Source: Mucilaginibacter ginsenosidivorax
GTDB lineage: Bacteria; Bacteroidota; Bacteroidia; Sphingobacteriales; Sphingobacteriaceae
NCBI RefSeq assembly: GCF_007971525.1
Contig: NZ_CP042437.1
Span: 7,502,001 to 7,566,000 of the forward strand
Direction: 5' to 3'
Length of the DNA: 64,000 bases
Positions within the stretch are counted from its first letter, which is position 1. Each line of letters starts with the position of its first letter. The position numbers and the translations under genes are program-made. The notes under the pieces are model-generated. The model ran no database searches, was not told where the DNA came from, and saw only the letters and a list, made by a program, of their open reading frames with translations. Positions 16,901-23,878 of the stretch are shown piece after piece.

Positions 16901-17138
16901 AGGTCATATAGGTCATATTTTCCACACCGTTAATCGCTTCTTCTAACGAAGGCGTAACAGAACGTAAAATAGTCTCGGCATTAGCGCCCGGGTAAACAGC
17001 CGATACCAATACCGCCGGAGGGGCAATATTCGGGAACCGCTCTAAGGGCAGTTTTGTTAAACCAAGTACACCAACTATCACCAATAGTATGGAGATAACG
17101 GTTGAAAGTACCGGTCTTTCTATGAATTTTTGAAACAT
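13923..17138 (-). CDS. RND multidrug efflux permease, AcrB/MexB (HAE1) type
   Basis: A 1071-residue inner-membrane proton-drug antiporter. I chose the ATG at 17138, giving the canonical MFQKFIERPVLSTVISILL start; the ORF could extend eight residues. It shows the usual plan of one TM helix, a large porter/docking loop, TM2-7, a second loop and TM8-12. TM4 carries GIVVDDAIVVVEAVHA with the proton-relay Asp pair, and the Lys partner region is in TM10 (GLLAKNAILIVEFAVQRR). It sits between the adaptor gene (upstream) and outer-membrane factor gene (downstream). Substrates are unknown. Confidence 0.96.
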   Translation of the reverse strand: MFQKFIERPVLSTVISILLVIVGVLGLTKLPLERFPNIAPPAVLVSAVYPGANAETILRSVTPSLEEAINGVENMTYMTSTASNDGTLGITVYFNQGTNPDQAAVNVQNRVSQATSQLPAEVVQYGITTTKQQNSFIGAMAIYSEDPKKYDQTFVANYAQINIVPEIKRITGVGSASIFGGIKDYSMRVWLNPAQMAAYKVTPAEVTAAIQDKNLEAAPGKFGERSNEAFEYVIKYKGKLTKPEEYQNIAIRANADGSVLHLKDVARVELGAYSYNSVSNLNGHDGIIIGIIQLSGSNANQIQIEIDKLMVKLSKDFPAGIKYNQFYRTKTDLDESINQVEHTLVEAFILVFIVVFIFLQDFRSTLIPAIAVPVAIIGTFFFMNLFGFSVNLLTLFALVLAIGIVVDDAIVVVEAVHAKMEHDPSLSPKAATTEAMHEITGAIISITLVMAAVFLPVSFMVGSTGIFYRQFALTMAIAIIISAVNALTLSPALAALFLKNKHSADGHTAPKQGFVDKFYAGFNGGFNYLTNRYVGGLKFLINKKWLSIGGLVLVIAATVYLVNRTKTGFIPTEDQGFVAIAVSTPSGTSLSGTNKIFKQAEDQLKTLPSARFVTALSGFNFLTQSSSPSAGVIFLLLKPNEERGAVKNIDEIQNIVRGRLGGIPGGTFFVFSFPTVPGFSNVEALDVVLQDKTNGKLDKFSGVANNFIGKLMQKPAIAYAFTSYKADYPQLQLEVDDEKAGQLGVNVRDILQTMQAYFGTAQASDFNRFGKYYRVVVQADTADRTDPSAIDRVFVKNKAGENVPINTLVKLTRVYGSETASRYNLFNSIEINAIPKPGYSSGDAIKAIQETAQEQLPTGFAYEFAGQTREEIASGGQSAIIFMLCLVFVYFLLSAQYESYILPLAVILSIPTGILGVFVVLGLTGIENNIYVQVALIMLIGLLAKNAILIVEFAVQRRKAGHGLIESAIEAARLRIRPIIMTSLAFVFGLFPMSIATGPSAQGNHSISIGAAGGMVSGVILGLFIIPVLFVIFQGLQERLSGVPLAVLNGDGSGHKKGHAIDPKKLELQNN

Positions 17139-17155
17139 GATTTCTTTTTTTAATA

Positions 17156-17322
17156 GAGTCAAGAATCAAGAGTCAAGAATCAAGACAGAAAACCTGTCTA
17201 TCGTCTATATTCCAGCCTTAACCCGTTTCTAAACTGATTTTGATTCTCTCAGAGTGTAGAACCAAGGGTAATAAGCCTGCTTTTGCAGCTTCTTGACTCT
17301 TGATTCTTAACTCTTGACTCTT
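17156..17322. repeat. Heptad-word inverted repeat between adaptor and pump genes
   Basis: The left arm 17156-17185 is identical in words to 13811-13840 (GAGTCAA/GAATCAA alternating). The right arm 17291-17322 is the imperfect complement and reaches the adaptor's stop codon (17321-17323). About 105 bases of unique sequence lie between. This is the second of three members of the same word family around this operon. Confidence 0.85.
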
Positions 17323-18451
17323 ATTTTAAAGCGGCAACCTTATCGGTAGCTTTTTGAGGTGCTATTACCATACCTTCGGCTAAGTGGTCCATGCCGCTCA
17401 GTACAATCTGGTCGCCGGCTTTAAGGCCATCTTTAACCAGGTAATTTTCGCCGCTTTTACCTACAATATTGATGGGTACTTTTTTCACTTTGTTGCTATC
17501 GGCAAGGGCAAAAACAAACACCTTATCCTGCATTTCGACGGTGGCCGACTCAGGTACTATTAACGCATCTGTATGTTGTAAGCTTAAACGCACCTTGCCT
17601 GTGTTACCCGCACGTAATAAACCATCGGGATTGGCAAAGTTTGCCCTGATGGTAATAGCGCCTGTGTTTTTATCAAACTGGCCGTCTATTACATCTATTT
17701 TACCTTGTTTTGCATATTGGCTGCCATCGGCTAATAGTAATGATACCGTAGGTAAGTGCTGTAGTTTTTCTTTTAAAGTTGTGCCGGGGTACTGTTCTTT
17801 AAAGGCTACGAAATCTTTTTCGCCTAACGAAAAGTAAACATGTACATCATGCACATCAGATAACTGTGTTAAAGCGTCTACATCCTGCGGAGTAACCAGA
17901 CTTCCCTGTTTTTTCAGTAAACGACCGATGTAGCCGCTAACCGGTGCTTTTATTAAGGTATAGCCTAAATTAATTTGTGCGGTTGATACATTTGCCTTAG
18001 CCGATTCGATATTGGCTTTAGCAACCTGTAGGCTGGCTTTTGCGGTTTTTAACTGGTAATCAGATACTACCTTGTTTTCAACCAGCGGTGTAAGCTTGTC
18101 AACTTCAAGTTGCGCGTTGCCTGCAGCAGCTTCGGCCGCGTGTAAGCTTGCCAGGGCGTTGTTTAAGGCGGCGCGATAAGGCTGCTCGTTTATTTTAAAT
18201 ATAGGCTGGCCGGCGCTTACAAAGGCACCTTCGTCAACAAATACTTTGTCTAAAGCGCCGCTTACCTGTGGGCGAACTTCTACGTTAACAGTACCCTCTA
18301 TTGATGCCGGATATTCCTGGTAAGTAGTTTGTGTGCCTGATGCTATTGCGGCAACGGGTAGTGCCGGTGGTGGCGGCGCCTGCTGCGTTTGCGGCTTGGG
18401 CGAACAGCCATATAATGTAAGTGCTAAAAGCGCTAATGGGATAATTTTCAT
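17321..18451 (-). CDS. RND efflux periplasmic adaptor (membrane fusion protein) lipoprotein
   Basis: A 376-residue adaptor linking pump and outer-membrane duct. I chose the ATG at 18451 because it starts a lipoprotein signal (MKIIPLALLALTLYGC, Cys about 16); the ORF otherwise runs on with a non-signal extension. Domains in order: beta-barrel/lipoyl half (VEVRPQVSGALDKVFVDEG), alpha-hairpin (about 80-150), second lipoyl half (LIKAPVSGYIGRLLKKQGSLV), beta-barrel and membrane-proximal domain. First gene of the operon. TetR-type operators lie 300-400 bases upstream. Confidence 0.94.
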   Translation of the reverse strand: MKIIPLALLALTLYGCSPKPQTQQAPPPPALPVAAIASGTQTTYQEYPASIEGTVNVEVRPQVSGALDKVFVDEGAFVSAGQPIFKINEQPYRAALNNALASLHAAEAAAGNAQLEVDKLTPLVENKVVSDYQLKTAKASLQVAKANIESAKANVSTAQINLGYTLIKAPVSGYIGRLLKKQGSLVTPQDVDALTQLSDVHDVHVYFSLGEKDFVAFKEQYPGTTLKEKLQHLPTVSLLLADGSQYAKQGKIDVIDGQFDKNTGAITIRANFANPDGLLRAGNTGKVRLSLQHTDALIVPESATVEMQDKVFVFALADSNKVKKVPINIVGKSGENYLVKDGLKAGDQIVLSGMDHLAEGMVIAPQKATDKVAALK

Positions 18452-18601
18452 AATACTTAATTTTAAAGGTGATAGATAGTGTAGTGATTTGATGCCTTGC
18501 GGCGGGTAGATATATGTGGAGTTAATTGTTTTCATTATTGAAATACTATATATGTGCTATTTTTATTGAAATGATAACCGTTAAATTTTTGCCTCACCCT
18601 G

Positions 18602-18655
18602 CCCTCTTTAAAGGAGAGGGTTTTTGATTTGCATGTTTTTTAAAGTCCTCTCCTT
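18602..18655. repeat. Small intergenic inverted repeat in the efflux-operon leader
   Basis: CCCTCT (18602-18607) pairs with AGAGGG (18615-18620), and AAGGAGAGG (18611-18619) with CCTCTCCTT (18647-18655), giving two mutually exclusive hairpins. It resembles the purine-rich hairpins scattered in Bacteroidota intergenic DNA. It lies between the operators and the adaptor start, so it would be in the 5' leader of the efflux mRNA. Confidence 0.55.
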
Positions 18656-18752
18656 GGCGGGATTAGATGATGCTAACCTGCTGTTATAAGCGTATTGGTT
18701 AACGGAGCTAACGTTTAGTTGTTAAACCAGCATTAGTTTGATTGTTAGATAA

Positions 18753-18866
18753 TTTAACACTGTTAACTAATGCTATGTAGAAGTTGATATCCATGGTTGT
18801 GTTGTTAATTATTTTATATTGACTTAATTTTCATTTAACAGCGTTAAATAATTTAACACCGTTATT
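18753..18866 (-). promoter_or_regulatory. Cluster of three TetR-type operators before the efflux operon
   Basis: Three related palindromes: TTTAACACTGTTAAC (18753-18767), TTTAACAGCGTTAAA (18834-18848, perfect 6-3-6 dyad) and TTTAACACCGTTATT (18852-18866). The consensus is TTTAAC-N3-GTTAAA. The same site occurs upstream of the tetR gene (19506-19520). Placement between tetR and the efflux operon supports repression by the adjacent TetR protein. Confidence 0.72.
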
Positions 18867-18879
18867 ATTTGAGCAAAAA

Positions 18880-19485
18880 TTACTCAGGTTTTATCGACCT
18901 GATGATACCTGTTATGGCATCCATTAGTACCTGGCGGTTAATATCGTCTGATGAACCACGACTTAATAAGTTGATGGATACCAACCCGTGAACTACCGAC
19001 CAAAAAGTGTAATATTTGGTGCAGATAACATCCGACTCCGGATTGTCTATATGCATTACTTTGCCTATTACATCGGTAAACAAGTCCCAGGGCATCACAG
19101 ATTCCTCCAGTTTGTTTATTTCTTCGCAACAACAATTGGTAGTTACGCCAAACATAATCTGGTAAAGTTCTTTATTGGCGAAGGCAAAATTCCAGTAAGC
19201 AAGCCACATGGCCTCCAATTGTTTTTCTGGCAGTGCGTGTTGTTCGTGAGCTGCCCTAAGGTCTTTGGCTAATAACAGGTAACCTTTGCGGGCAAGTTCC
19301 AGCAAAATAGCTTCTTTATTAGCGTAATATTCATATATAATAGGTGCGGTGTATTCAATTACATCGGCAATTTTACGCATACTTAAAGCCTGCCATCCCT
19401 CCTCTTTAACAATCTGGAGAGCGGCATCCAGGATATTGACCCTGGTTTCGTCTTTTAAGCGTTGAATACGTTCTTTACTGGCCAT
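18880..19485 (-). CDS. TetR family transcriptional repressor of the efflux operon
   Basis: A 201-residue one-domain regulator. The N-terminal TetR helix-turn-helix spans about residues 12-58 (ILDAALQIVKEEGWQALSMR, then YTAPIIYEYYANKEAIL). The C-terminal ligand domain contains a CCC cluster in TTNCCCEEINK (about 118-120), which could respond to thiol-reactive compounds or metals, though this is conjecture. It lies directly upstream of the adaptor gene on the same strand. Matching palindromes before it and before the operon suggest autoregulation and repression of the pump. Confidence 0.92.
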   Translation of the reverse strand: MASKERIQRLKDETRVNILDAALQIVKEEGWQALSMRKIADVIEYTAPIIYEYYANKEAILLELARKGYLLLAKDLRAAHEQHALPEKQLEAMWLAYWNFAFANKELYQIMFGVTTNCCCEEINKLEESVMPWDLFTDVIGKVMHIDNPESDVICTKYYTFWSVVHGLVSINLLSRGSSDDINRQVLMDAITGIIRSIKPE

Positions 19486-19505
19486 TTTATTTACGCCTTA
19501 AATTA

Positions 19506-19520
19506 TTTAACAGCGTTAAG
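19506..19520 (-). promoter_or_regulatory. TetR-type operator upstream of the tetR gene
   Basis: TTTAACAGCGTTAAG, 20 bases before the tetR start codon, matches the perfect dyad at 18834-18848 in 14 of 15 positions. This is the position expected for autorepression. Confidence 0.7.
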
Positions 19521-19603
19521 CAAATATACAGCTGTTTATTTAGGCATAGTACCATCTGTTTGTCAAATTGAGATCATGGAATTGTCAGGAGGAGGGGGAA
19601 AAA

Positions 19604-19796
19604 GAGTCAAGAGTTAAGAATCAAAAATTAAGACAGCTGCAAATAACCATCTCATTGAAGACACGGCATCAGCTCACACCTATATCTGAAAAAATGAAAA
19701 CATTTGCTCTTTTAGAACAAAATACTTCGTTTATGATTAAAACTTCGATCGTCTTGATTCTTGACTCTTGACTCTTGATTCTTGACTCTGATTCTT
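19604..19796. repeat. Heptad-word inverted repeat between tetR and dinB-like genes
   Basis: The left arm 19604-19633 reads GAGTCAA GAGTTAA GAATCAA AAATTAA. The right arm 19752-19796 is the complement in six words (CTTGATT, CTTGACT and variants). The centre is about 118 unique bases. It has the same word family as 13811-13917 and 17156-17322. The right arm ends four bases before the downstream gene's stop. Confidence 0.8.
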
Positions 19797-19800
19797 ACCT

Positions 19801-20301
19801 CTATTTTTTCACCAAATAGGCCAGTTGCCCCATGTGGTAGCCCTGGTGAACTGTTCTGTTGATGAGGATATTTAGTTTGTTGCGATGTGGTTCTTTTGCA
19901 AAATCTTCGGCAGATATTGCGCTGTGCTTGGTAAACCAATCTTCGGGCTGCATGGCATCAAATTTTTGTTTAAGAGTAGTGTTTACGTGGTGCCAGGCCG
20001 CTTTGATATCGGCTATAGGCGGCTTTTCCAGGCCAGAGGTGTCGGGATTTTTCAGGAATATCTCATCCAGCTGCGGGTAAAGCCGGTCGCCAAGTTCTAA
20101 ATAGGTGAATAGGGCGTCGCTTACTGCGGTTAAATGTCCTAAAAGATAGGTGCCGCTGTTGCGGTCGGGCGCGGTAAAGCCGGCAATTTGCTCGTCGGTT
20201 AGCTTCTCCAGCAACGCGTTAAGGCGGGTGTTTTGCAACTCCCAGTTTGATATGGCTATTTTAATGAATAAAGCGGTGGTTGTTTCCTGTTGAATTTCCA
20301 T
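19801..20301 (-). CDS. DinB/YfiT-like four-helix-bundle protein
   Basis: A 166-residue protein of the DinB superfamily, metal-binding four-helix bundles that include thiol-dependent transferases. Candidate ligand histidines lie in YLLGHLTAVSDAL (about residue 56) and in the C-terminal HQGYHMGQLAYL (about 153 and 157), the family signature. The exact reaction is unknown. Monocistronic, flanked by word-repeat hairpins. Confidence 0.85.
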   Translation of the reverse strand: MEIQQETTTALFIKIAISNWELQNTRLNALLEKLTDEQIAGFTAPDRNSGTYLLGHLTAVSDALFTYLELGDRLYPQLDEIFLKNPDTSGLEKPPIADIKAAWHHVNTTLKQKFDAMQPEDWFTKHSAISAEDFAKEPHRNKLNILINRTVHQGYHMGQLAYLVKK

Positions 20302-20430
20302 GATAGGATTTATTTTGATAAATATAAGGTTGTGTCCTCGATAAATTGACTCTTATTCTTCAGCCCAATGTCACAAGTTGTAAGTAAAGAAATAAGATTG
20401 CTTTATGACTTCCGACTTAGTGATGTTGAC

Positions 20431-20868
20431 TTATTTTGAAACTACCCGCCAGCCATTAAATGGCTTTACTGTAGCGCAATTGGGGCTGCCGTCTTTGGCG
20501 GTCCCGGCTACGTTTGTTTTGAGCATTAAGGCCACATCTGCACTTAGTTGATCGATGATCTCCCAGGTTATTCCGGCCATTGGAATTTTGAGCCTCCTGT
20601 TCCAGGGACTAACTTGCCCGGCCAGCGTGCCTATATCAAGGTAGATAAAGTTGCCCATATAGGGGCCTTGTATAAATGGCCCGCCAAACCTTGGCAAAGC
20701 ATCTTTAAGCCTATCCCCTTTTGTGGTTACCGTTAAATAAAAATCCAGATTACCTGAATCCGTTTGTTGGATTTGTACAGTTTCATATTTATTGCCCGAT
20801 CCCTTTTGTAAACCAAAAGCCACGCCGGCAGTAGGCTTTTCGAGGATAATATGAAGCGATAGTTCCAT
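20431..20868 (-). CDS. DUF5990 family protein
   Basis: A 145-residue protein; I recognise the DUF5990 pattern (LSLHIILEKPTAGVAFGLQ, FGGPFIQGPYMGNFIYLDIG). I chose the ATG at 20868, where family members usually start. The frame can be extended 18 residues to 20922 but that part is lysine/threonine-rich and unlike the family. No catalytic motif is evident and the function is unknown. It is probably soluble. Confidence 0.78.
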   Translation of the reverse strand: MELSLHIILEKPTAGVAFGLQKGSGNKYETVQIQQTDSGNLDFYLTVTTKGDRLKDALPRFGGPFIQGPYMGNFIYLDIGTLAGQVSPWNRRLKIPMAGITWEIIDQLSADVALMLKTNVAGTAKDGSPNCATVKPFNGWRVVSK

Positions 20869-20929
20869 GGTGTTATTTGATTTGGTTGCTGTAATGTTTT
20901 TGATTGCGGTTTTAGTTGGCAATATAATA

Positions 20930-20978
20930 GCAAAATCGTGAGCTATGCAAGATGTACCTGCATAACCCGCGATTTTGC
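20930..20978 (-). terminator. Hairpin between SDR and DUF5990 genes, possible terminator
   Basis: GCAAAATCG (20930-20938) pairs with CGATTTTGC (20970-20978), and ATGCA (20945-20949) with TGCAT (20959-20963). On the minus strand TATTATATT follows. It could end the SDR transcript or act in the leader of the DUF5990 gene. Confidence 0.5.
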
Positions 20979-21113
20979 CCTATTGACGATGACGATTTCC
21001 GTTTCACATAATCATCGGCTTTGAACGCTGGCGTCGACTCACGCCGACCAGGCTTCGCCGGTCCACTCTCTCTCCTGCCAAAGCCTCAAGGAGGGTGAAG
21101 CTCATTTTTTATT

Positions 21114-21211
21114 TCATTTGCACATTTGAAATTTGCACATCTGCACATCTTTTTCTAATTCATCTGCACATTTGAAATCTGTAATCTGCATATCCGAATC
21201 TGCATATCCGA
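21114..21211. repeat. 7-8 base word run before the SDR stop
   Basis: Tandem near-copies of ATTTGCAC, ATTTGAA, ATCTGCAC and ATCTGCAT cover about 98 bases, ending ten bases from the SDR stop codon. The words alternate between 7 and 8 bases. Unlike the other word runs I see no clear inverted partner. Confidence 0.7.
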
Positions 21212-21220
21212 AGATATTAC

Positions 21221-22084
21221 TTATAAACTAAACCCGTAATTTTTTGCCCACTTATCTTTAATCCCGGCACGCGATTTTACAAACTCATGATCTGTACCCT
21301 GGGCAATGGCATCTAAGGGGTAACGTAAAGGGCGTTCGCCTTCGGGCAGATTAATTAAATCAAGTATGCCGTTGGCAATGGTTTGCGGGTTCATATTAAA
21401 TTCGGCCATTTTTCCAAACATCGCGCTACCCATGGTATTGAAGGCGTTGACAGCTTCTTCGCCGTAAGCTGCAATGATATCTTCTTTGTCGGCATTAAAA
21501 CCGGCTTTTGTACCATTGGTCATTTCAGTTGGGTAAACGCCGCTTTGAACAGAAACATTTTCGATACCGTAGGATTTTAATTCATGACTAAAACCTTCAA
21601 CCAGCGATTCCATTGCAAATTTTGACGCCATATAGGGCACCATAAAAGGCAATGTAAAGCCACTTGCACCGGTAGATAGATTGATGATAAGCCCGCTTTT
21701 GTTTGCCCGCATTGATGGCAGCACAGCATCATATGTACGCAATACTCCATAAAAGTTCACCTCGAATAAATTCCGCACCTGTTCAATGGTGTAAGCTTCG
21801 GCCAGGCCGAACCCGGCTACGCCGGCGTTGTTTACCAGTACATCTATTTTACCATACCTGGCCAATGATTGGGCAAATGCATTTTTTACCGATTCGTCGC
21901 TGGTTAAATCCAGTTCTACTACATCTACATTAGGCAACGCGGCCAGTTCATTGGCTACGGTTTGGTTTTTACCGGTAGTGCCGCGCATGGCAGCAATAAT
22001 TGTGTGGCCTTCTTTTGATAAGGTTTGCACCATTAGTTTACCAAAGCCTGTGCTTGTTCCGGTTATTAAAATTATCTTATTCAT
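21221..22084 (-). CDS. Short-chain dehydrogenase/reductase (SDR)
   Basis: A 287-residue classical SDR that oxidises or reduces an unknown alcohol or ketone with NAD(P). TGTSTGFGKLMV is the nucleotide-binding TGxxxGxG (about residues 8-15). NNAGVAG lies near 86, the catalytic Ser in INLSTGASG near 140, and Tyr-x3-Lys in VPYMASKFAMES near 156-160. The length is somewhat above the 250-residue norm, with an extended C-terminus. Monocistronic. An inverted repeat lies about 60 bases upstream. Confidence 0.92.
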   Translation of the reverse strand: MNKIILITGTSTGFGKLMVQTLSKEGHTIIAAMRGTTGKNQTVANELAALPNVDVVELDLTSDESVKNAFAQSLARYGKIDVLVNNAGVAGFGLAEAYTIEQVRNLFEVNFYGVLRTYDAVLPSMRANKSGLIINLSTGASGFTLPFMVPYMASKFAMESLVEGFSHELKSYGIENVSVQSGVYPTEMTNGTKAGFNADKEDIIAAYGEEAVNAFNTMGSAMFGKMAEFNMNPQTIANGILDLINLPEGERPLRYPLDAIAQGTDHEFVKSRAGIKDKWAKNYGFSL

Positions 22085-22145
22085 TTTGTTTATTGTTATG
22101 TGTTATTTACACAACAAAGGTGAGCCAATGCAAAATGCCGCCAAA

Positions 22146-22180
22146 TGACAAATGGCAAAAAAGAGCATTGACATTTGTCA
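22146..22180. promoter_or_regulatory. Inverted repeat upstream of the SDR gene, possible operator
   Basis: TGACAAATG (22146-22154) and its exact complement CATTTGTCA (22172-22180), with a 17-base spacer. It lies 62 bases upstream of the SDR start. No regulator gene is adjacent. Confidence 0.4.
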
Positions 22181-22350
22181 AGAAAATCAGGGGATGTAGA
22201 TGAAATTGTCTGAGCTGGGATTGGGTAGATTCGTTTTTTTAGGTTTTGTCTTATTACTGGTTAATGAAACAGGTATACGTTTTTCAATAAATCTTGCCCC
22301 ATCCCATAACCTGATACATCGCGGTTAAGCCAAAATTCTGCGCAAAAAAA

Positions 22351-22371
22351 AAGACGCATGTAACGCGTCTT
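22351..22371 (-). terminator. Terminator after mqnA
   Basis: AAGACGC (22351-22357) pairs with GCGTCTT (22365-22371). On the minus strand the hairpin is followed by a run of T (the A-run at 22344-22352). It ends the mqnE-phosphatase-mqnA transcript. Confidence 0.85.
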
Positions 22372-22393
22372 TACATAAAATTGAAAATCTGTA

Positions 22394-23143
22394 TTAATCG
22401 TTTAATTGCTTAATGTAGTCTAAAAACATATACAGCGCCTTCTTCTTCCCTTCGGTTAAATCAAAATCAATTTTTACCATCAGGTAATCAACAATATCAA
22501 AGTCATCGCGCATGGGCAGCTCTTTAAATAGCTCCTGCCGATGGTCGAGGCCGTATTTAAGGGCGGCGTTAAATTCCAGCATAAAATCATGCGGGATTGG
22601 TTTATTGGCTATCCAACCTGCAAACACAAACGGCAGGCCTGTAAACTTTTGCCATTCTTCGGCCAAATCATATACATATTTATACTGGTCTTTTTTACCA
22701 AATGTACGGTCGCCTATTTGAACAAAAGCCGTGTCTGGCTCGGTCGACAGACTGTAGTTTGGCGCACGCTCAATTAATTCCGGACTGATTTTCCAATAGT
22801 TTTTGAGCAGCACACGTGCCAGGTTATTAGATGAGCGCGATTCGGGATCAAGCTGCAGGTATTTAATATCATGTACCGGGCAATTACTGAATATAAATAC
22901 TGAGTTTACTGCACCAACGGCACCAATGCAGTAATCGGATACTATTTCCCAGTTGGGCAGGCTTAATGTGGCCGCCACAGGGATAAGGCCGATGTCTGCT
23001 ACATCGTCAATAAGTTTTTGGGCACAATCAGTCGGGGTGTCCAGGCTTAGTTCTATTTTATCTACAAAACCGGTATGCTGAAGGCCGTATATAAAAGGTT
23101 TGGTATTGGTGTAGCTTACTGCTGATATTCTGATCTTTTTCAC
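22394..23143 (-). CDS. mqnA: Chorismate dehydratase, futalosine menaquinone pathway
   Basis: A 249-residue member of the MqnA/MqnD periplasmic-binding-protein-like fold. MqnA dehydrates chorismate to 3-enolpyruvylbenzoate, the first step of the futalosine route. Seen: the opening RISAVSYTNTKPFIYGL, VADIGLIPVAATLSL, and SRSSNNLARVLL, matching MqnA rather than MqnD. The aminofutalosine synthase homologue lies two genes upstream in the same operon, supporting the assignment. Confidence 0.9.
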   Translation of the reverse strand: MKKIRISAVSYTNTKPFIYGLQHTGFVDKIELSLDTPTDCAQKLIDDVADIGLIPVAATLSLPNWEIVSDYCIGAVGAVNSVFIFSNCPVHDIKYLQLDPESRSSNNLARVLLKNYWKISPELIERAPNYSLSTEPDTAFVQIGDRTFGKKDQYKYVYDLAEEWQKFTGLPFVFAGWIANKPIPHDFMLEFNAALKYGLDHRQELFKELPMRDDFDIVDYLMVKIDFDLTEGKKKALYMFLDYIKQLND

Positions 23144-23158
23144 AAGAAACGTTCTCTT

Positions 23159-23776
23159 TCAGGATTGTTTTAAATGTTCGGCATTGTTAAAATCTACAAT
23201 GGCAAATTGCTGGCCATCATAAACAACTTTGTATAAAACCAAATTTTGATGCGGGAAGTTATCCATTTCGCTTAGTGGCTTGCCTGTTAAAATACAAAGC
23301 AATAAACGCATGGCGCGGCCATGCATGCAAACCAGTACGGTTTTTTCTTCGGGATGGCTCATGATCACCTTCAAAGCTTCACGCTGACGGATCTCTACTT
23401 CGTTGGGGCTTTCGCCGCCTTCAAATTTGCTATCCAGGTTTCCATCCAGCCAATCGCGCATAATTTGCAAAAAAGCAGCTTTGTTTTCCGGTGTGGGTAG
23501 TTGCCCCTCGTGAATACCCCAGGCCAGCTCATCAAGACCGGAAAGCTTTTCAAAAGGCAATCCGCCATCCAAAAAAGGCTGAATGCTTTGCATTGTACGT
23601 TTTAGTGCCGATATATATGCTTTATCAAAAGGTACATCTTTATAAGCCGCATAAAACTGTTGTGCCTGTTTGCGGCCTTCATCGTTCAGGTCGGTATCAA
23701 CGCCCCTGCCCTGGATAATTCCCAATTTGTTGTACTCAGTTTGGCCGTGACGAACTATGTATAAGGTTTTTTGCAT
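23159..23776 (-). CDS. Histidine phosphatase family protein (phosphoglycerate mutase-like)
   Basis: A 205-residue branch-1 histidine phosphatase. The catalytic RHG is in LYIVRHGQTEYN (His about 9), Glu is near 87 (DELAWGIHEGQ), and the second His is in VLVCMHGRAMRLLL (about 150). It sits between mqnE and mqnA, 15 bases from mqnA, suggesting cotranscription. Whether it acts in menaquinone synthesis is unknown. The broad family includes sugar-phosphate and nucleotide phosphatases. Confidence 0.9.
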   Translation of the reverse strand: MQKTLYIVRHGQTEYNKLGIIQGRGVDTDLNDEGRKQAQQFYAAYKDVPFDKAYISALKRTMQSIQPFLDGGLPFEKLSGLDELAWGIHEGQLPTPENKAAFLQIMRDWLDGNLDSKFEGGESPNEVEIRQREALKVIMSHPEEKTVLVCMHGRAMRLLLCILTGKPLSEMDNFPHQNLVLYKVVYDGQQFAIVDFNNAEHLKQS

Positions 23777-23788
23777 TTTTTTGTTGAA

Positions 23789-23878
23789 GCGAAAAGCTTA
23801 AAGCAGAAGGCTTAAAGCTTTTCGCTGGTTTCATATTTTAACTTTTATTAAAAAGCTTTTTGCTTTGAGCCTTCAGCT
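23789..23878. repeat. Heptad-word inverted repeat between mqnE and phosphatase genes
   Basis: The left arm 23789-23816 reads GCGAAAA GCTTAAA GCAGAAG GCTTAAA. The right arm 23851-23878 complements GCTGAAG GCTCAAA GCAAAAA. The right arm overlaps the last base of the mqnE stop codon. The word family GCNNAAA is shared with 25105-25217. Confidence 0.85.

Noticed and set aside
20980..21110. Decayed mobile element in the GC-rich patch before the word repeats
   Set aside because: The composition differs from its surroundings, but there is no ORF, inverted end or recognisable family.
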